Source of the DNA: Modestobacter excelsi
GTDB lineage: Bacteria; Actinomycetota; Actinomycetes; Mycobacteriales; Geodermatophilaceae
NCBI RefSeq assembly: GCF_005930495.1
Contig: NZ_SJEX01000005.1
Span: 62,001 to 126,000, forward strand
Direction of reading: 5' to 3'
DNA: 64,000 nt
The position numbers and the translations under genes were made by a program. Below, piece by piece: positions 15,038 through 24,781 of the stretch (position 1 is its first letter; every line of letters begins with the position of its first letter). The notes below the pieces were generated by a model, which was not told the origin of the DNA, ran no database searches, and worked only from the letters and a program-made list of their open reading frames with translations.

Positions 15038-16828
15038 CTAGCGAGGGTCGTCGCCGCGCAGACGGTCGCGGGCGGCGACCATGCCCGCCCGGTGGCTCCC
15101 GGTCAGGTAGTCCGGTGACCCGAGGTGTCCGTCGCCGTAGGCGTAGCCGTCGGGATCGACGCCGATCGCCTTCAACAGCGGCTTGGCCCGCGTCGAGGGC
15201 GTGCCGGCGATGCCGAACCAGCTCGTCAGCTGCTTGACGGTGAGGTCGCCGTCCCGGAACACGTGGTTGGCCGTCGCGACGATCCAGCAGATGGCCGCGG
15301 CAGAGCCCTCGGCCCGGCTTCGGCGCCGAAGGATCTCCGGGTCTGCTGCGACGACCCGGGCCAGCAGCCGGCGGGCGGCGGTGCGCAGCTCGACGTCGAG
15401 CAGCTCGGTGCAGCAGCGGTCGACCAGGTCCAACACCTCGGCGGCCCGCTCGTGGACGTCGTCCGGCACCTGATGCCAGTCGAACGGCTCATCCGGCAGC
15501 GGATCGCCGTCGAGGTCCTCGAGCGGCTGATGGCCACCGACGGCCTGGGCCAGCCCCTCGCGTGGGTCGAACGCCCTGAATGCGTCGTCCGCCGTCGGCC
15601 AAGGGCCGTCCGGATCCAGCGCGCCGATGGCGGCGAGCAGCGCCTCCGGGCCCTGTGGCCGCGGCGTCCGGATCGTGGCCTGGTATTCCGGCTCCAGCTC
15701 GTCGACCGCGGCCAGCGTCTCGTCGGTGAGCTCGCTCCGGATGCCGCGTTCCGCGTGGCTGTACCGGATGAACGCCCGGAGCAGGTCCGGCGCCTGCGCC
15801 AGGTAGGGCACGTCGGCGACGATCTTGCGCGGGATCCAGTCGGCCAGCAGGATCTCGACGGCCACCGGGCTCCAGCGCAGCGGATCGCCAGGCCCGTAGT
15901 CGGTGCCGAACCACAGCAGTGACTCCAGCAGGCTGCGGCGGTCGGCATCGTCCAGGCCGGCCCCGAACGGCGAGGCGAAGAATCGTCCGGCGAGCGCCTC
16001 CTTGTCGTCGTCCGTCCACACCGGCCGCACGTACCCGGTGCCCCCGGCAGGCAGCAGGCCGACGGCCCAGGCGACGAGCGGGCGGCAGGCCGGCCAGGTG
16101 TCGGTCTCGATCGGCGGGAACGTCAGGGCGCTGAGCTCCATCGCCTCGGTGATCCGTGCCCGGGCGTCGGCCGGATCCAAATCGCTCAGCGCCGTGTCCG
16201 GATCGTCGGCACTCGCCGCCATCACGTCCACCAGCTCCGCCGGCCCGAAAGGGACGAGGAAGGCGTCCTTCACCAGCGTGCCCAGGTTGTGGTCGATGTA
16301 GACCACCACGCAGAGCTCGTGCCCGCCGGGCAGCCGGACGCCGAGCACGACGTTCACGCCGTCTCCCAGCACGTGCCGCATCTCGACGACGCTGTCCACC
16401 GGCTCGGCCTCGTCCATGCCCAGCAGCCACCGTGGCAGGACGTGGCGGCGGGCGGCGATCTCGCGGCGGACCCGGTGCCGTAGGACGTCGTCGCCGGCCA
16501 GCCCGGCGATGGCCGCCAGCAGGGCCGACGTCTCGATCAGGTCCACCTCGAAGAAGCTCTGCACCACCTCGTCCAGCGGCGGCAGCGCAGGCTCGCTCGA
16601 CCGGCGCAGTGCCGGCCGGTCGTCGAAGGCCGCCAGCAGCGAGCTCGCCACCCCCAGTAGGGGCAACGGGTCGTCCGCGGCCAGCGCGGCCGCGACGTCG
16701 TCCATCAGGTCGGGCTCCTGCTGCTGCCGTCGGGAGGCACCGCGACTCGATCCCCGGGGCGACGAACTCGTCTTCGAGCGCCCGGCCCGGGGGTGAGTGG
16801 TCTTCTGACGACGCGAGCGCTTCGGCAT
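15038..16828 (-). CDS. DUF6398-like domain protein
   Basis: 596 residues from ATG 16828; no strong ribosome site, and the start is preceded by non-coding sequence. The N-terminus is very basic (KRSRRQK, then SRGASRRQQQEPD). Residues around 500-596 (AAAICWIVATANHVFRDG, LTVKQLTSWFGIAGTPSTRA) resemble DUF6398: a helical domain with a helix-turn-helix-like ending that may bind nucleic acid. The middle is a long acidic and hydrophobic region of unknown function. The downstream gene (helicase-associated, frameshifted) starts after 9 bases, so the two probably work together. A role in DNA or RNA processing is inferred only from that context. Confidence 0.65.
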   Translation of the reverse strand: MPKRSRRQKTTHPRAGRSKTSSSPRGSSRGASRRQQQEPDLMDDVAAALAADDPLPLLGVASSLLAAFDDRPALRRSSEPALPPLDEVVQSFFEVDLIETSALLAAIAGLAGDDVLRHRVRREIAARRHVLPRWLLGMDEAEPVDSVVEMRHVLGDGVNVVLGVRLPGGHELCVVVYIDHNLGTLVKDAFLVPFGPAELVDVMAASADDPDTALSDLDPADARARITEAMELSALTFPPIETDTWPACRPLVAWAVGLLPAGGTGYVRPVWTDDDKEALAGRFFASPFGAGLDDADRRSLLESLLWFGTDYGPGDPLRWSPVAVEILLADWIPRKIVADVPYLAQAPDLLRAFIRYSHAERGIRSELTDETLAAVDELEPEYQATIRTPRPQGPEALLAAIGALDPDGPWPTADDAFRAFDPREGLAQAVGGHQPLEDLDGDPLPDEPFDWHQVPDDVHERAAEVLDLVDRCCTELLDVELRTAARRLLARVVAADPEILRRRSRAEGSAAAICWIVATANHVFRDGDLTVKQLTSWFGIAGTPSTRAKPLLKAIGVDPDGYAYGDGHLGSPDYLTGSHRAGMVAARDRLRGDDPR

Positions 16829-17148
16829 CGGGAGCAGATTAGAGCTGGCGAAGCCAGATCTCGATCTCCTGGTGCAGACCCTCGGTGGGTACGCCACGCA
16901 GGAGAACGTGGTCGTCACCGATCTGTCTCGCCGTACGGCTGAGAGCCGCGACGCTCCCGGCGATGCGTGGACGTGGACGTGCCAGGCCACGTTTCTCGGC
17001 GGCGTGATGGGCGCGAGCCGCGAGTGACCGATGGGGTGACATCGGCGCTCGTGAGTGCTGGACGCCCGGTCAGCGGTGCGATGCTGCGCGTGACGAGAGG
17101 GATCACGGGGAGTGGCATGTCGGAGCACGTCATGACGGGGGAGCGGCG
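16829..17148. other. 320-bp divergent intergenic region
   Basis: Holds the promoters for the minus-strand DUF6398-like gene and the plus-strand NERD-helicase gene. A plus-strand frame of 61 codons (16967-17152) ends in the GTGA of the helicase start but has no clear ribosome site or recognisable sequence. I see no palindromic operator. Confidence 0.4.
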
Positions 17149-18804
17149 GTGACCGCACGCCGGTTCCCGGATGCGCCGGGGTTCGCTTCGGCGGCCGAAC
17201 GGCTGTTCGTCGAGGCGCTGCAGGACAACCTGCCGGACGACGTCGTCCTCATCTGCGGTCAGCGGTTCAGCGACCGCGTCGAGGACCGCGAGGCCGACGT
17301 CATCGTCGCCTGGCCCGGCGTGGGCATCGCCGTCGTCGAGGTCAAGGGCGGCAGCGTTCACCTGCGCGGCGGCGAGTGGCGTCAGGTCGGCGGTGGCACC
17401 GACAAGGTCATCCACCCGGTCGACCAGGCGCGCATCTGCAAGTACCTGCTCCGCAACTACCTGGAGAAGCACCCGCGCTGGTCGGCAGGCAACCCGCGAC
17501 TCGGTCACCTGGTCGCCCTCCCGACGACCACCGTGCCCGACGACTTCAGAGCGACGGACCTGCCGCGGTGGATGCTCATCGACAAGTCGGACCTGCCCTA
17601 CGCCGCGAGCCGGATCGAGACGGCGCTGCGCAAGCTCGTCGACGTCCCCGAGCCGCCGACCGCCGCAGACGTCGAGGCCCTGGTCGACTGCCTCACCGGT
17701 GCCGCCATCCCGCAGCACGACCTCCTCGCCGACCTCGCCGAGCGCGAGGCTGCCTGCGACCTCCTGACCCGCGAGCAGGCCGACGTGCTCGACCGGCTGG
17801 CGCTGCTCAACCGCGTCGAGATCCGGGGCGGGGCCGGCTCCGGCAAGACCTGGCTCGCCGTGGAGAAGGCCCGCCGGCTGGGGAACGAGGGCAAGCGGGT
17901 GGCGCTGATGTGCTACTCGCGGGGGTTGGCCGAGTTCCTGACCCGCCGGGTGGGCACGTTGCGGCACCGGGAGCGGCCGGCATACGTCGGCACCTTCCAC
18001 AATCTCGGCATCGGCTGGGGTGTGCCGGCGGGCTCGGACGACGACAGCCGGTACTGGGAGGAGCTGCTGCCCGGCGAGATGGTCGCGCTCGCCGGTCAAC
18101 TGCCGGTGGACCAACGGTTCGACGCCATCGTGATCGACGAGGCGCAGGACTTCGCCGAGAGCTGGTGGTCCGCCGTCCTCGCCGCGCTGAAGGACCCCGA
18201 CGAGGGCTGCCTGTGCGTCTTCGCCGACGAGGGGCAGCGCGTCTTCGCCCGCCAGGGGCGGCCGACGGTCGACCTGATCCCCATCCCGCTGACCGAGAAC
18301 CTGCGCAACACCAAGCAGATCGCCGGCACGTTCTCCAGCCTCGCGCCGGCGCAGATGAAGATGCGCGGCGGCGCAGGCGTGCCTGTCCGGTTCATCCAGT
18401 GCCCCTCCGAGGACGCCGTCGCTGCGGCCGACGACGCCGCGGAGGGCCTGCTGGACGAGGGCTGGCCGCCGGAGTCGCTGGCACTGCTGACCACGTTCAG
18501 CCGGCACCCCGTTCAGGTGGAGCGCCAGGCTGAGGGGCAGGAGGCCTACTGGGCGTCCTACTGGGAGGACGACGACCTGTTCTACGGGCACGTGCTCGGC
18601 TTCAAGGGCCTGGAGCGGCCGGCGATCGTGCTCGCGGTCAACGGCTTCCGGCACGAGGAACGGGCCCGGGAGATGTTGTACGTCGGCCTGTCCCGGGCCC
18701 GGGACCTGCTCGTCGTCTGCGGTGACCTCGAGCTGATCCGCCGCGTCGGCGGCGAGGCCGTCGCGCGGCGGCTGACCGCGGATTCCGGTCGGAGCTCGCG
18801 GTGA
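17149..18804 (+). CDS. NERD domain / UvrD-like SF1 helicase
   Basis: 551 residues from GTG 17149, with GGGGGAG six bases upstream. Residues 10-130 are a nuclease-related domain (NERD): READVIVAWPGVGIAVVEVKGG gives the expected D...ExK nuclease pattern. Then comes an SF1 helicase core: Walker A GGAGSGKTWLAVEKA, Walker B DAIVIDEAQDF, motif LTENLRNTKQIA, and the late YVGLSRARDLLVVCG. This nuclease-plus-helicase layout is a known bacterial family, probably acting in DNA repair or defence. It is divergent from the DUF6398 gene. A decayed copy of its 3' end lies at 26831-26935. Motifs appear intact. Confidence 0.88.
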   Translation: MTARRFPDAPGFASAAERLFVEALQDNLPDDVVLICGQRFSDRVEDREADVIVAWPGVGIAVVEVKGGSVHLRGGEWRQVGGGTDKVIHPVDQARICKYLLRNYLEKHPRWSAGNPRLGHLVALPTTTVPDDFRATDLPRWMLIDKSDLPYAASRIETALRKLVDVPEPPTAADVEALVDCLTGAAIPQHDLLADLAEREAACDLLTREQADVLDRLALLNRVEIRGGAGSGKTWLAVEKARRLGNEGKRVALMCYSRGLAEFLTRRVGTLRHRERPAYVGTFHNLGIGWGVPAGSDDDSRYWEELLPGEMVALAGQLPVDQRFDAIVIDEAQDFAESWWSAVLAALKDPDEGCLCVFADEGQRVFARQGRPTVDLIPIPLTENLRNTKQIAGTFSSLAPAQMKMRGGAGVPVRFIQCPSEDAVAAADDAAEGLLDEGWPPESLALLTTFSRHPVQVERQAEGQEAYWASYWEDDDLFYGHVLGFKGLERPAIVLAVNGFRHEERAREMLYVGLSRARDLLVVCGDLELIRRVGGEAVARRLTADSGRSSR

Positions 18805-18898
18805 GCGATCACGCGCCCCGAGACCGGCACGTCGCGCCGTTGAGAGACGGGCGGCTGGCACACTCTGCCGGCCCCCGTGCCAGTTGAGAGGGGACCGG

Positions 18899-20236
18899 AT
18901 GGCCTTCGGCAGTGGTTACCGGCGGACGGCCCTGCTGGTGGACTTCGACAACATCTACTCCTCGTTGCGAAGCGTCGATCCCGCGGCGGCCCGGATCTTC
19001 GCCACCGACCCCATGCGGTGGTCCAGCTGGCTCGAGGAGCGACTGGGGGCGGTCGGGCCGGACTCGGACGAGACGACGCCCCGGGTCGTGTTGCACCGCA
19101 CCTGCTACCTGAACCCCTCCACCTGGGGCAGCTTCCGCGCCTACTTCACCCGCGCCGGCTTCCGTGTCGTGGACTGCCCGACGCTGACCCAGCAAGGGAA
19201 GAACAGTGCAGACATCCACATGGTGATCGACGCGCTGGACTTGCTGGCCCACCCCACCCGCTACGACGAGTTCATCGTGCTCAGCCTGGACGCGGACTTC
19301 ACGCCGCTGTTCCAGCGACTCCGCTCCTTCGACCGCCGCGTGATCATGTTGGGCAGCGGGCCCTCAGCGGCCGCGCTGCGCAACACCTGCGACTACGTCA
19401 TCCCCGACGACGTGTTCATTGCCGAGGCGCTCATGGGTGAGGAAGCCGTCGCTGTCGCCGACGCCCCTCCCGCGGCAACCCAGGATGTGGCGCCGACGCC
19501 CGGGGCATCGGACCCGCTGGCGACGCCGCGGAGGGCGGACCCGGACCGGATGCGTCGAGATCTGAGGAACGCTCTGGTCGCGATGGTGACGGAGGCTCCG
19601 GAACCACTGCGCATGGCCTTCGCGGCGGGCAAGCTGCGGGACCGCTTCGGGCCGGAGGTCACCGCCGGGCAGTGGGCCGGAACCGGCGGGTTCAAGGCCT
19701 TCGTGCAGTCGGTGGCCGACGAACGGCTGGCATGTCGGGTCCGGGGTGTCGTCGGCTTCGTCTACCAGCCCGGACGGCACGACATCGACGCCGCGATGGC
19801 CCGCGCCGAGGAGTCGAGCGCCCGCCCACGCGTGCCACAGGACACCGAGCGTTTCGCCGGGCTGTGGGCCGATGCAGCCGCACGTGTCTGCCGAGTGCTC
19901 GGTTTCCCAGCCCTCCTGCCCTCGGAGTGGGCAGGGATCTTCACCGGGATCGCCGATGAGCTGACCGCTCACGGTTTCCGCGACATGGCTACGTTGGAGC
20001 GGGTCGTCGCCGGCTCGGCCGGAGAACTGCGCGCATCCGTCCGGTTCGTGGGAGTCGGTCTCTCGCAAGCCGGCTATGACCTGGCTTCCCGTGACCGGCA
20101 CACCGCGCGGGCGGTCGGCGGCTGCTTCCACAGCAACATGCTGCGGCTGGCCGAGAACGCCCAACTCCACCTGGACGAGCCCGACCACGTGGCTCTTCGG
20201 GACTGGGTACTCGGCGGCCTCATCGGATCGCCGTGA
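18899..20236 (+). CDS. NYN-domain nuclease-like protein with LOTUS/OST-HTH-like region
   Basis: 445 residues from ATG 18899 with GAGAGGGGA upstream. The first 180 residues are a NYN (PIN-like) domain: TALLVDFDNIYSSL, then ADIHMVIDALDLL and VLSLDADFTPLFQRLR, which supply the conserved acidic residues of a metal-dependent RNase. Residues around 220-300 (RRDLRNALVAMVTEAPEP, LRDRFGPEVTAGQW, GFKAFVQSVA) match a LOTUS/OST-HTH winged helix, which in other proteins binds RNA, including G-quadruplex RNA. The C-terminal third is unassigned. Such proteins are thought to cut or mark RNA. It stands alone between the NERD helicase and a RelE relic. Confidence 0.82.
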   Translation: MAFGSGYRRTALLVDFDNIYSSLRSVDPAAARIFATDPMRWSSWLEERLGAVGPDSDETTPRVVLHRTCYLNPSTWGSFRAYFTRAGFRVVDCPTLTQQGKNSADIHMVIDALDLLAHPTRYDEFIVLSLDADFTPLFQRLRSFDRRVIMLGSGPSAAALRNTCDYVIPDDVFIAEALMGEEAVAVADAPPAATQDVAPTPGASDPLATPRRADPDRMRRDLRNALVAMVTEAPEPLRMAFAAGKLRDRFGPEVTAGQWAGTGGFKAFVQSVADERLACRVRGVVGFVYQPGRHDIDAAMARAEESSARPRVPQDTERFAGLWADAAARVCRVLGFPALLPSEWAGIFTGIADELTAHGFRDMATLERVVAGSAGELRASVRFVGVGLSQAGYDLASRDRHTARAVGGCFHSNMLRLAENAQLHLDEPDHVALRDWVLGGLIGSP

Positions 20237-20334
20237 GTCAGCGTCGACGACCACATCGGCAGCTACGGCGGGCACCCGCCGCTGGGGGCCGGTCCTGAGG
20301 CCCCCGGCCGGAGCGTAACGCCGTCCCCATCGTG

Positions 20335-20550
20335 CTGATCGCCCGGCGACAGCGGCGCGCACCACGAATGAGCAACCCGCTGACCGGAGGGTTCGAGGGG
20401 CTCCGCAGCGGCCGCAGCGGCGACTACCGGGTGCTCATCGAGGTCGATGGAAGTTCCCGCACCGTCCTCGTCGTGCGGATCGCCCACCGCGCCGAGGCCT
20501 ACCGGCCGCCCTCACCGTCGACCGGCTGCGTCGCGGTCATCGCAGCCTGA
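20335..20550 (+). pseudogene. truncated ParE/RelE-type toxin relic
   Basis: The plus frame reads SNPLTGGFEGLRSGRSGDYRV then VLVVRIAHRAEAYRP, the C-terminal half of a RelE/ParE toxin (GDYRV...VLRIxHRxxVY). The N-terminal helices are missing, no start with ribosome site is present, and no antitoxin is beside it. Probably inactive. Confidence 0.65.
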
Positions 20551-20611
20551 TTGCAGACGCCGACCATGGCGCCCGGCCCCGTGGACCGGACGCCATGGTC
20601 GGCGGTACTGC

Positions 20612-21097
20612 TCAGTTCAGGTCGATCTCCAGGTCGACGATGTCGGTGCCCGGCCGGAACGTGCCGGTCACCTCGCCGCCGGCCCCGGCGTAGCGGCCGG
20701 TGCCACCGGTCACGGCCCACACGAATCGGGTCGGTCCGACGCTGGGGTTCTCGTCGGAGGCGCCCTGGGTGGTGATCGTGCCCTCGGGCAGCGTCAGCGT
20801 GGCGGTGCAGGCACCCACCAGCCGCGTCTCGGTGAACACGGCGAGCATGCAGCTGCCGGCGCTGGTGCCCACGGTCTCGCCGTCGCGCTGCACGTCGTCC
20901 AGGAACACCTGGCCGTCACCGGCGCTCGGCCCAGGGGCGCCCAGGTCCAGGTCCGTGTTCCGGTCGGGGACGGCAACGGTGGTCAGTCGCAACGGGTTGT
21001 CGTGGGCGGCGGCCGGCACGGCGACGAGTAGGGAGCCGGCACCGGCCAGCGCGGCGGTCGTCAAGGTGATGCCGCGGGTGCGGCGGGACAGGGTCAT
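20612..21097 (-). CDS. secreted allene-oxide-cyclase-like barrel protein
   Basis: 161 residues from ATG 21097, with CGAGGAG six bases upstream. A signal peptide is clear: RRTRG, then TLTTAALAGAGSLLVAVPAAAHDN with a cut after AAA or AHD. The mature part reads FVWAVTGGTGRYAGAGGEVTG, the signature of allene oxide cyclase/dirigent-like barrels. This fold is common in secreted actinobacterial proteins of unknown role. It follows a small membrane protein by 44 bases on the same strand. Confidence 0.8.
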   Translation of the reverse strand: MTLSRRTRGITLTTAALAGAGSLLVAVPAAAHDNPLRLTTVAVPDRNTDLDLGAPGPSAGDGQVFLDDVQRDGETVGTSAGSCMLAVFTETRLVGACTATLTLPEGTITTQGASDENPSVGPTRFVWAVTGGTGRYAGAGGEVTGTFRPGTDIVDLEIDLN

Positions 21098-21141
21098 CGG
21101 AACTCCTCGGGTGATCGGGATCGGAATGGGAGGGAATGAGT

Positions 21142-21627
21142 TCAGCCGGTGAAGGCCAGGTAGACAGCGGCGGCGACGACCAGGACGGCGAGGCCGAGGG
21201 CGACCGCGCCGGTTGCCGGCAGGCGACCCAGCCGACGGCGGCTGTCGATCGCCAGCCCGGCCGCGCCGCCGGCGAGGACCGGCGGCAGGCCGGTCCAGAA
21301 GGCGACGAGCATGAGGACGCCGAGCACCGCGAGCACCAGCGCCCGCCGGGCGGTCCGCTCGGGTGCCAGGTCGCGGGCTCGGGAGGTGGCCAGGCCGACG
21401 AGGACGAGCGCGACGGCGATGAAGGCGACGAGCAGGACGAGGCCGCCCCAGCCGCCACCGCCGGACGGATCGACAGCCCACCCGTCGCCTCCGTCCCTCC
21501 AGGGTGTCTCGACGAAGCTCCCGACCAGCGCGCAACCGAGGGCGACACCCGCGCCGGCGATGGTCCAGCTGTCGGGTGCCGGCACCGATCGGAGCGGGCG
21601 GACGGCGGTGCTCTGGGAACTGGTCAT
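21142..21627 (-). CDS. integral membrane protein, about four to five TM segments
   Basis: 161 residues from ATG 21627 with GGGGGAGA upstream. Hydrophobic segments include VALGCALVGSFVE, LVLLVAFIAVALVLVGLA, ALVLAVLGVLMLVAFWTGL and AVALGLAVLVVAAAVYLAF. No known family. It precedes the secreted barrel gene in the same operon, and the pair is divergent from a sensor kinase and its regulator, which may control it. Confidence 0.7.
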   Translation of the reverse strand: MTSSQSTAVRPLRSVPAPDSWTIAGAGVALGCALVGSFVETPWRDGGDGWAVDPSGGGGWGGLVLLVAFIAVALVLVGLATSRARDLAPERTARRALVLAVLGVLMLVAFWTGLPPVLAGGAAGLAIDSRRRLGRLPATGAVALGLAVLVVAAAVYLAFTG

Positions 21628-21794
21628 GGCGGTCTCCCCCTGGGCCGGCACCGAACGGCCGGATGCGGACCACCGTGGCCGCCCGATCCGGCCTGCCGGA
21701 TGGGCGATGCGTCCCAGTCGGACCGGGAACTCCTCCCGGTTCGACCGGGACGTCGAGGGGCCTGGCCGGGACACCGTCCGGCCACACTGAGGCG

Positions 21795-23747
21795 ATGAGG
21801 TCCCGGTGGGGAACCACGTGCGTCGCCGTGACGGCGGTCGTCCTCTGTGCAGCCGCGACGGCACTGTCGGTGTGGGTCGCGGCGCGGGCGCCGGACCTCT
21901 ACGTCCTCGACTTCGGCGGGGTCTACGCGATCGTCTGCGCCGCGACCGGCGCGCTGCTGGTGCACCTGCGGCCGCGGAACGCGATCGGCTGGCTCCTGGT
22001 GCTCATCGGGCTGCTGCAGGCGCTGAGCATCGCGGGCAACACCTACGGCAGCTACGGCGTGGACCGCGCGGACCCCGACTGGCCGCTGGCCCGGGTGGTC
22101 GCCCAGGCGACCTCGATGGTCTGGCTGCCCTCGCTGGTCCTACCGGCGACGGTGCTGGTCGCCGTCTACCCGTCCGGCTGGTTGCCGGCGCGCTGGTGGG
22201 GGTGGCCGGTGGGCGCCGTCGCGATGGGGCTGGCCGTGGTCACGGTCGTCGGCAGCCTCAGTCAGGAGGCCTACGACGACAATGCTTCCGGAGCCGCACC
22301 GGTGGCGCTGCCGCAGACCTGGTGGACGACCGGTCTGCTCGTCGCCGCCGGCGGGGTCGTGGTCGGCGGTGCGGTCACGATCTGGGTCGGGACAGTGGTC
22401 CGCGTCGTCCGTGCCCGGACGGCGGAGCGCCCACAACTGGCCTGGCTGGTCTGCGTCGTGCTGCCGCTGATGGTCGCCGTGTTCCTCTCCCCGACGCCGG
22501 GCTGGGTGACCGGGACGCTGGCGCTCATGGTGCCGGGGGCGGTGCTCATCGGGGTCGTCCGCTACCGGCTGCTCGGCATCGTGGTCAGCCGGGGCCTGGT
22601 CTACCTCGCGCTCACCGGCGCCGTCGTCGTCGGCTACCTCGCGGTCGCCGGGGCAGCCGCGGCGGCGTTCGGTCGCACCCTCCCGCCGGTCACCGGCGCG
22701 GTCGCGGCGGCGCTGCTCGCGGTGGCGCTCAGCCCGGCGCGGAACCGGCTGCAGTCCGCGGCCGACCGGTTCGTCTACGGGCAGCGCCGCGACCCGGTCG
22801 CCGCGGTGACCGAGCTGGGTGACCGGGTGGCCAGCGCGGACGAGGACGACCTGCTGCCCGCCGTCCTCGACACGGTCACCACGGCCCTGCGCGCTCCGGC
22901 GGCCCGGGTCCGACCGGCCGGAGAGGCAGCCGACCCGGCCGGGACCGTCGCCGTACCGCTACGCGTCGGCGGGAACGACGTCGGCACCCTCGAGGTGGCC
23001 GAGCGGCGCCCCGGCGAGCCGTTCACCGCGGCGGACCGGCAGCTGCTAGCCGCGCTGGCGCCGCAGGTGGCCGTCGTCGTCCGCGCGCTGGAGCTGACCC
23101 GGGCGCTGGAACGCGAGCGCGACCGGGTGCTGTCCGCGACGCACACCGAGCGCGACCGGATCCGTCGCGACCTGCACGACGGCCTCGGTCCGTCGCTGGC
23201 CGGGATCGGGTTGGGTGTGCAGGCCGTGCAGGCGCACCTTGGCCAGCAGGCGGACCCGCTCAGCGCCGGGCTGCTCGCCCGGCTCAAGGACGAGGTCGAC
23301 GCCGCAGTGCGGGAGGTGCGCCGGATCCTCGACGGACTGCGCCCCACCCCGCTCGACGACATCGGGCTGTTGGCCGCGGTGCAGCGGCACGCCGCCGCTC
23401 TAGCCCCGACGATGCCGGTCCGGGTGACGGCGGACGCGCTCCCGCCGCTGCTGCCCGACGTCGAGACCGCCGCCTACCGCATCGCCCAGGAGGCGCTGAC
23501 CAACGTGGCGCGGCACTCCCGCGCCCGGTCGGCCGAGGTGGGTCTGTGCGCCCGGGACGGACGGCTGGAGGTCGCCGTGATCGACGACGGCACCGGCTTC
23601 GAGGCGGCCGGCGCCGGGCGACCCGGGAGCGTGGGGCTGGACTCGATGCGCACCCGGGCGCGAGCGGTCGGTGGCGAGCTCACCGTGACGAGTGGACCCG
23701 GCGGCACCCGCGTGGTCGCCGGCCTGCCCTTGGAGGCATCCGGATGA
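21795..23747 (+). CDS. sensor histidine kinase, NarL/DesK-type (HisKA_3)
   Basis: 650 residues from ATG 21795. The N-terminal roughly 320 residues carry about eight hydrophobic helices, including an MASE-like membrane sensor. A GAF-like region follows (PAARVRPAGEAADPAG, VGGNDVGTLEVAERR), then the dimerisation/phosphoacceptor box ERDRIRRDLHDGLGPSLAGI with the phosphorylated His in RDLHDG. The ATPase domain has an N box (AQEALTNVARHS) and a G box (IDDGTGF). The stop overlaps the response-regulator ATG (ATGA), a standard coupled two-component pair. The signal sensed is unknown. Confidence 0.88.
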   Translation: MRSRWGTTCVAVTAVVLCAAATALSVWVAARAPDLYVLDFGGVYAIVCAATGALLVHLRPRNAIGWLLVLIGLLQALSIAGNTYGSYGVDRADPDWPLARVVAQATSMVWLPSLVLPATVLVAVYPSGWLPARWWGWPVGAVAMGLAVVTVVGSLSQEAYDDNASGAAPVALPQTWWTTGLLVAAGGVVVGGAVTIWVGTVVRVVRARTAERPQLAWLVCVVLPLMVAVFLSPTPGWVTGTLALMVPGAVLIGVVRYRLLGIVVSRGLVYLALTGAVVVGYLAVAGAAAAAFGRTLPPVTGAVAAALLAVALSPARNRLQSAADRFVYGQRRDPVAAVTELGDRVASADEDDLLPAVLDTVTTALRAPAARVRPAGEAADPAGTVAVPLRVGGNDVGTLEVAERRPGEPFTAADRQLLAALAPQVAVVVRALELTRALERERDRVLSATHTERDRIRRDLHDGLGPSLAGIGLGVQAVQAHLGQQADPLSAGLLARLKDEVDAAVREVRRILDGLRPTPLDDIGLLAAVQRHAAALAPTMPVRVTADALPPLLPDVETAAYRIAQEALTNVARHSRARSAEVGLCARDGRLEVAVIDDGTGFEAAGAGRPGSVGLDSMRTRARAVGGELTVTSGPGGTRVVAGLPLEASG

Positions 23748-24382
23748 CCGTGCGCGTCGTTCTCGCCGACGACCACCCGATGTACCGGTTCGGCCTGCGG
23801 GCAGTCCTCGACGCCTCACCAGAGGTGGAGGTCGTCGGCGAGGCGTCCGACGGGGCCGAACTGCTGGCGGTGGTGGACCATTGCCTGCCGGACGTCGTCC
23901 TCACCGACCTGTCGATGCCCCGCCTCTCCGGCGCAGCCGCGATCGACGAGCTGTCCCGCCGGCACCCCCGGCTGGGCGTCCTCGTGCTCACCATGCACGA
24001 GGACGACGCCTCGCTGTTCGGCGCGCTCCGGGCAGGGGCCCGTGGCTACCTGCTCAAGGGGGCCGACCGGGAGGAGATCGTGCGGGCGGTGCTGGCGGTC
24101 GCCGGCGGCGACGCGGTCTACGGCGGGGCGGTCGCCCGGCGGGTCGTCGACGCGCTCACCGGCACGGGCTCCCGTGCCCCGGCGTTCCCCGAGCTGACTG
24201 AGCGGGAACGGCAGGTGCTCGAGTTGCTCGCGGCCGGGTTGTCGACCGGGCGGATCGCCCAGCGGCTGGCTCTGTCGGACAAGACGGTGCGTAACCACGT
24301 CTCCGCCGTGCTCACCAAGCTGCAGGTGCCCGACCGCTCGGCCGCCGTCGCCCGAGCTCGCGAGGCGGGCCTGGGCCGATGA
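23744..24382 (+). CDS. response regulator, NarL/FixJ type
   Basis: 212 residues from ATG 23744, overlapping the kinase stop. The receiver domain has the acidic pair ADDH near residue 9, phosphoacceptor Asp in DVVLTDLSMP, Thr in VLTMHE and Lys in YLLKGAD. The C-terminal LuxR-type helix-turn-helix starts ELTERERQVLELLAAGLST and includes GRIAQRLALSDKTVRNHVS. All key residues are in place. Partner of the upstream kinase; likely targets include the divergent membrane/secreted pair, by position only. Confidence 0.9.
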   Translation: MTVRVVLADDHPMYRFGLRAVLDASPEVEVVGEASDGAELLAVVDHCLPDVVLTDLSMPRLSGAAAIDELSRRHPRLGVLVLTMHEDDASLFGALRAGARGYLLKGADREEIVRAVLAVAGGDAVYGGAVARRVVDALTGTGSRAPAFPELTERERQVLELLAAGLSTGRIAQRLALSDKTVRNHVSAVLTKLQVPDRSAAVARAREAGLGR

Positions 24383-24781
24383 CCGCTTGATTCCGTGGGG
24401 GTATCGCCGCCCTCGCCCGCCATGCAGGGCCACCGAGTCAAAGGCCGTTGCCTGGGGTTGTCGCAGCGTGGTCGTCGCTTCAGCCCTTGGCATGGCGGTC
24501 GAGCGGGCTCCCGCGAGACCTTGATGGGCATACGAAAGCAGTTGCGGGCGCCCCTGCGGCGACGGTCGTCGTCACCGCGAAGGTTCCGGTTCGAGCTGGG
24601 CCTTCACCCAGTCGGCACGGCGAACATCGAACTCGTCCGGGCGAGGCCCGGTCCCATCAGCCACTCTGCTCCTGCTTCGACACAGGGGTTGCCTGACGCA
24701 TCCACCTTCAGTGGCGTCGCCCCCGACCGAGTACAGACTCCGCTCAGCAGCGTCACAGGGGCGCTGATCGAGGGGAGCGAT
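24383..24781. other. 399-bp intergenic stretch, no gene recognised
   Basis: Between the response regulator and the excalibur-domain gene. An open frame continuous with the downstream gene crosses it, but it is not protein-like. It must contain the promoter of the downstream gene. No hairpin or operator stands out. Confidence 0.35.

Noticed and set aside
16967-17152. A 61-codon frame ending in a GTGA overlap with the NERD-helicase start
   Set aside because: No ribosome site, no protein-like composition, and the overlap can arise by chance.
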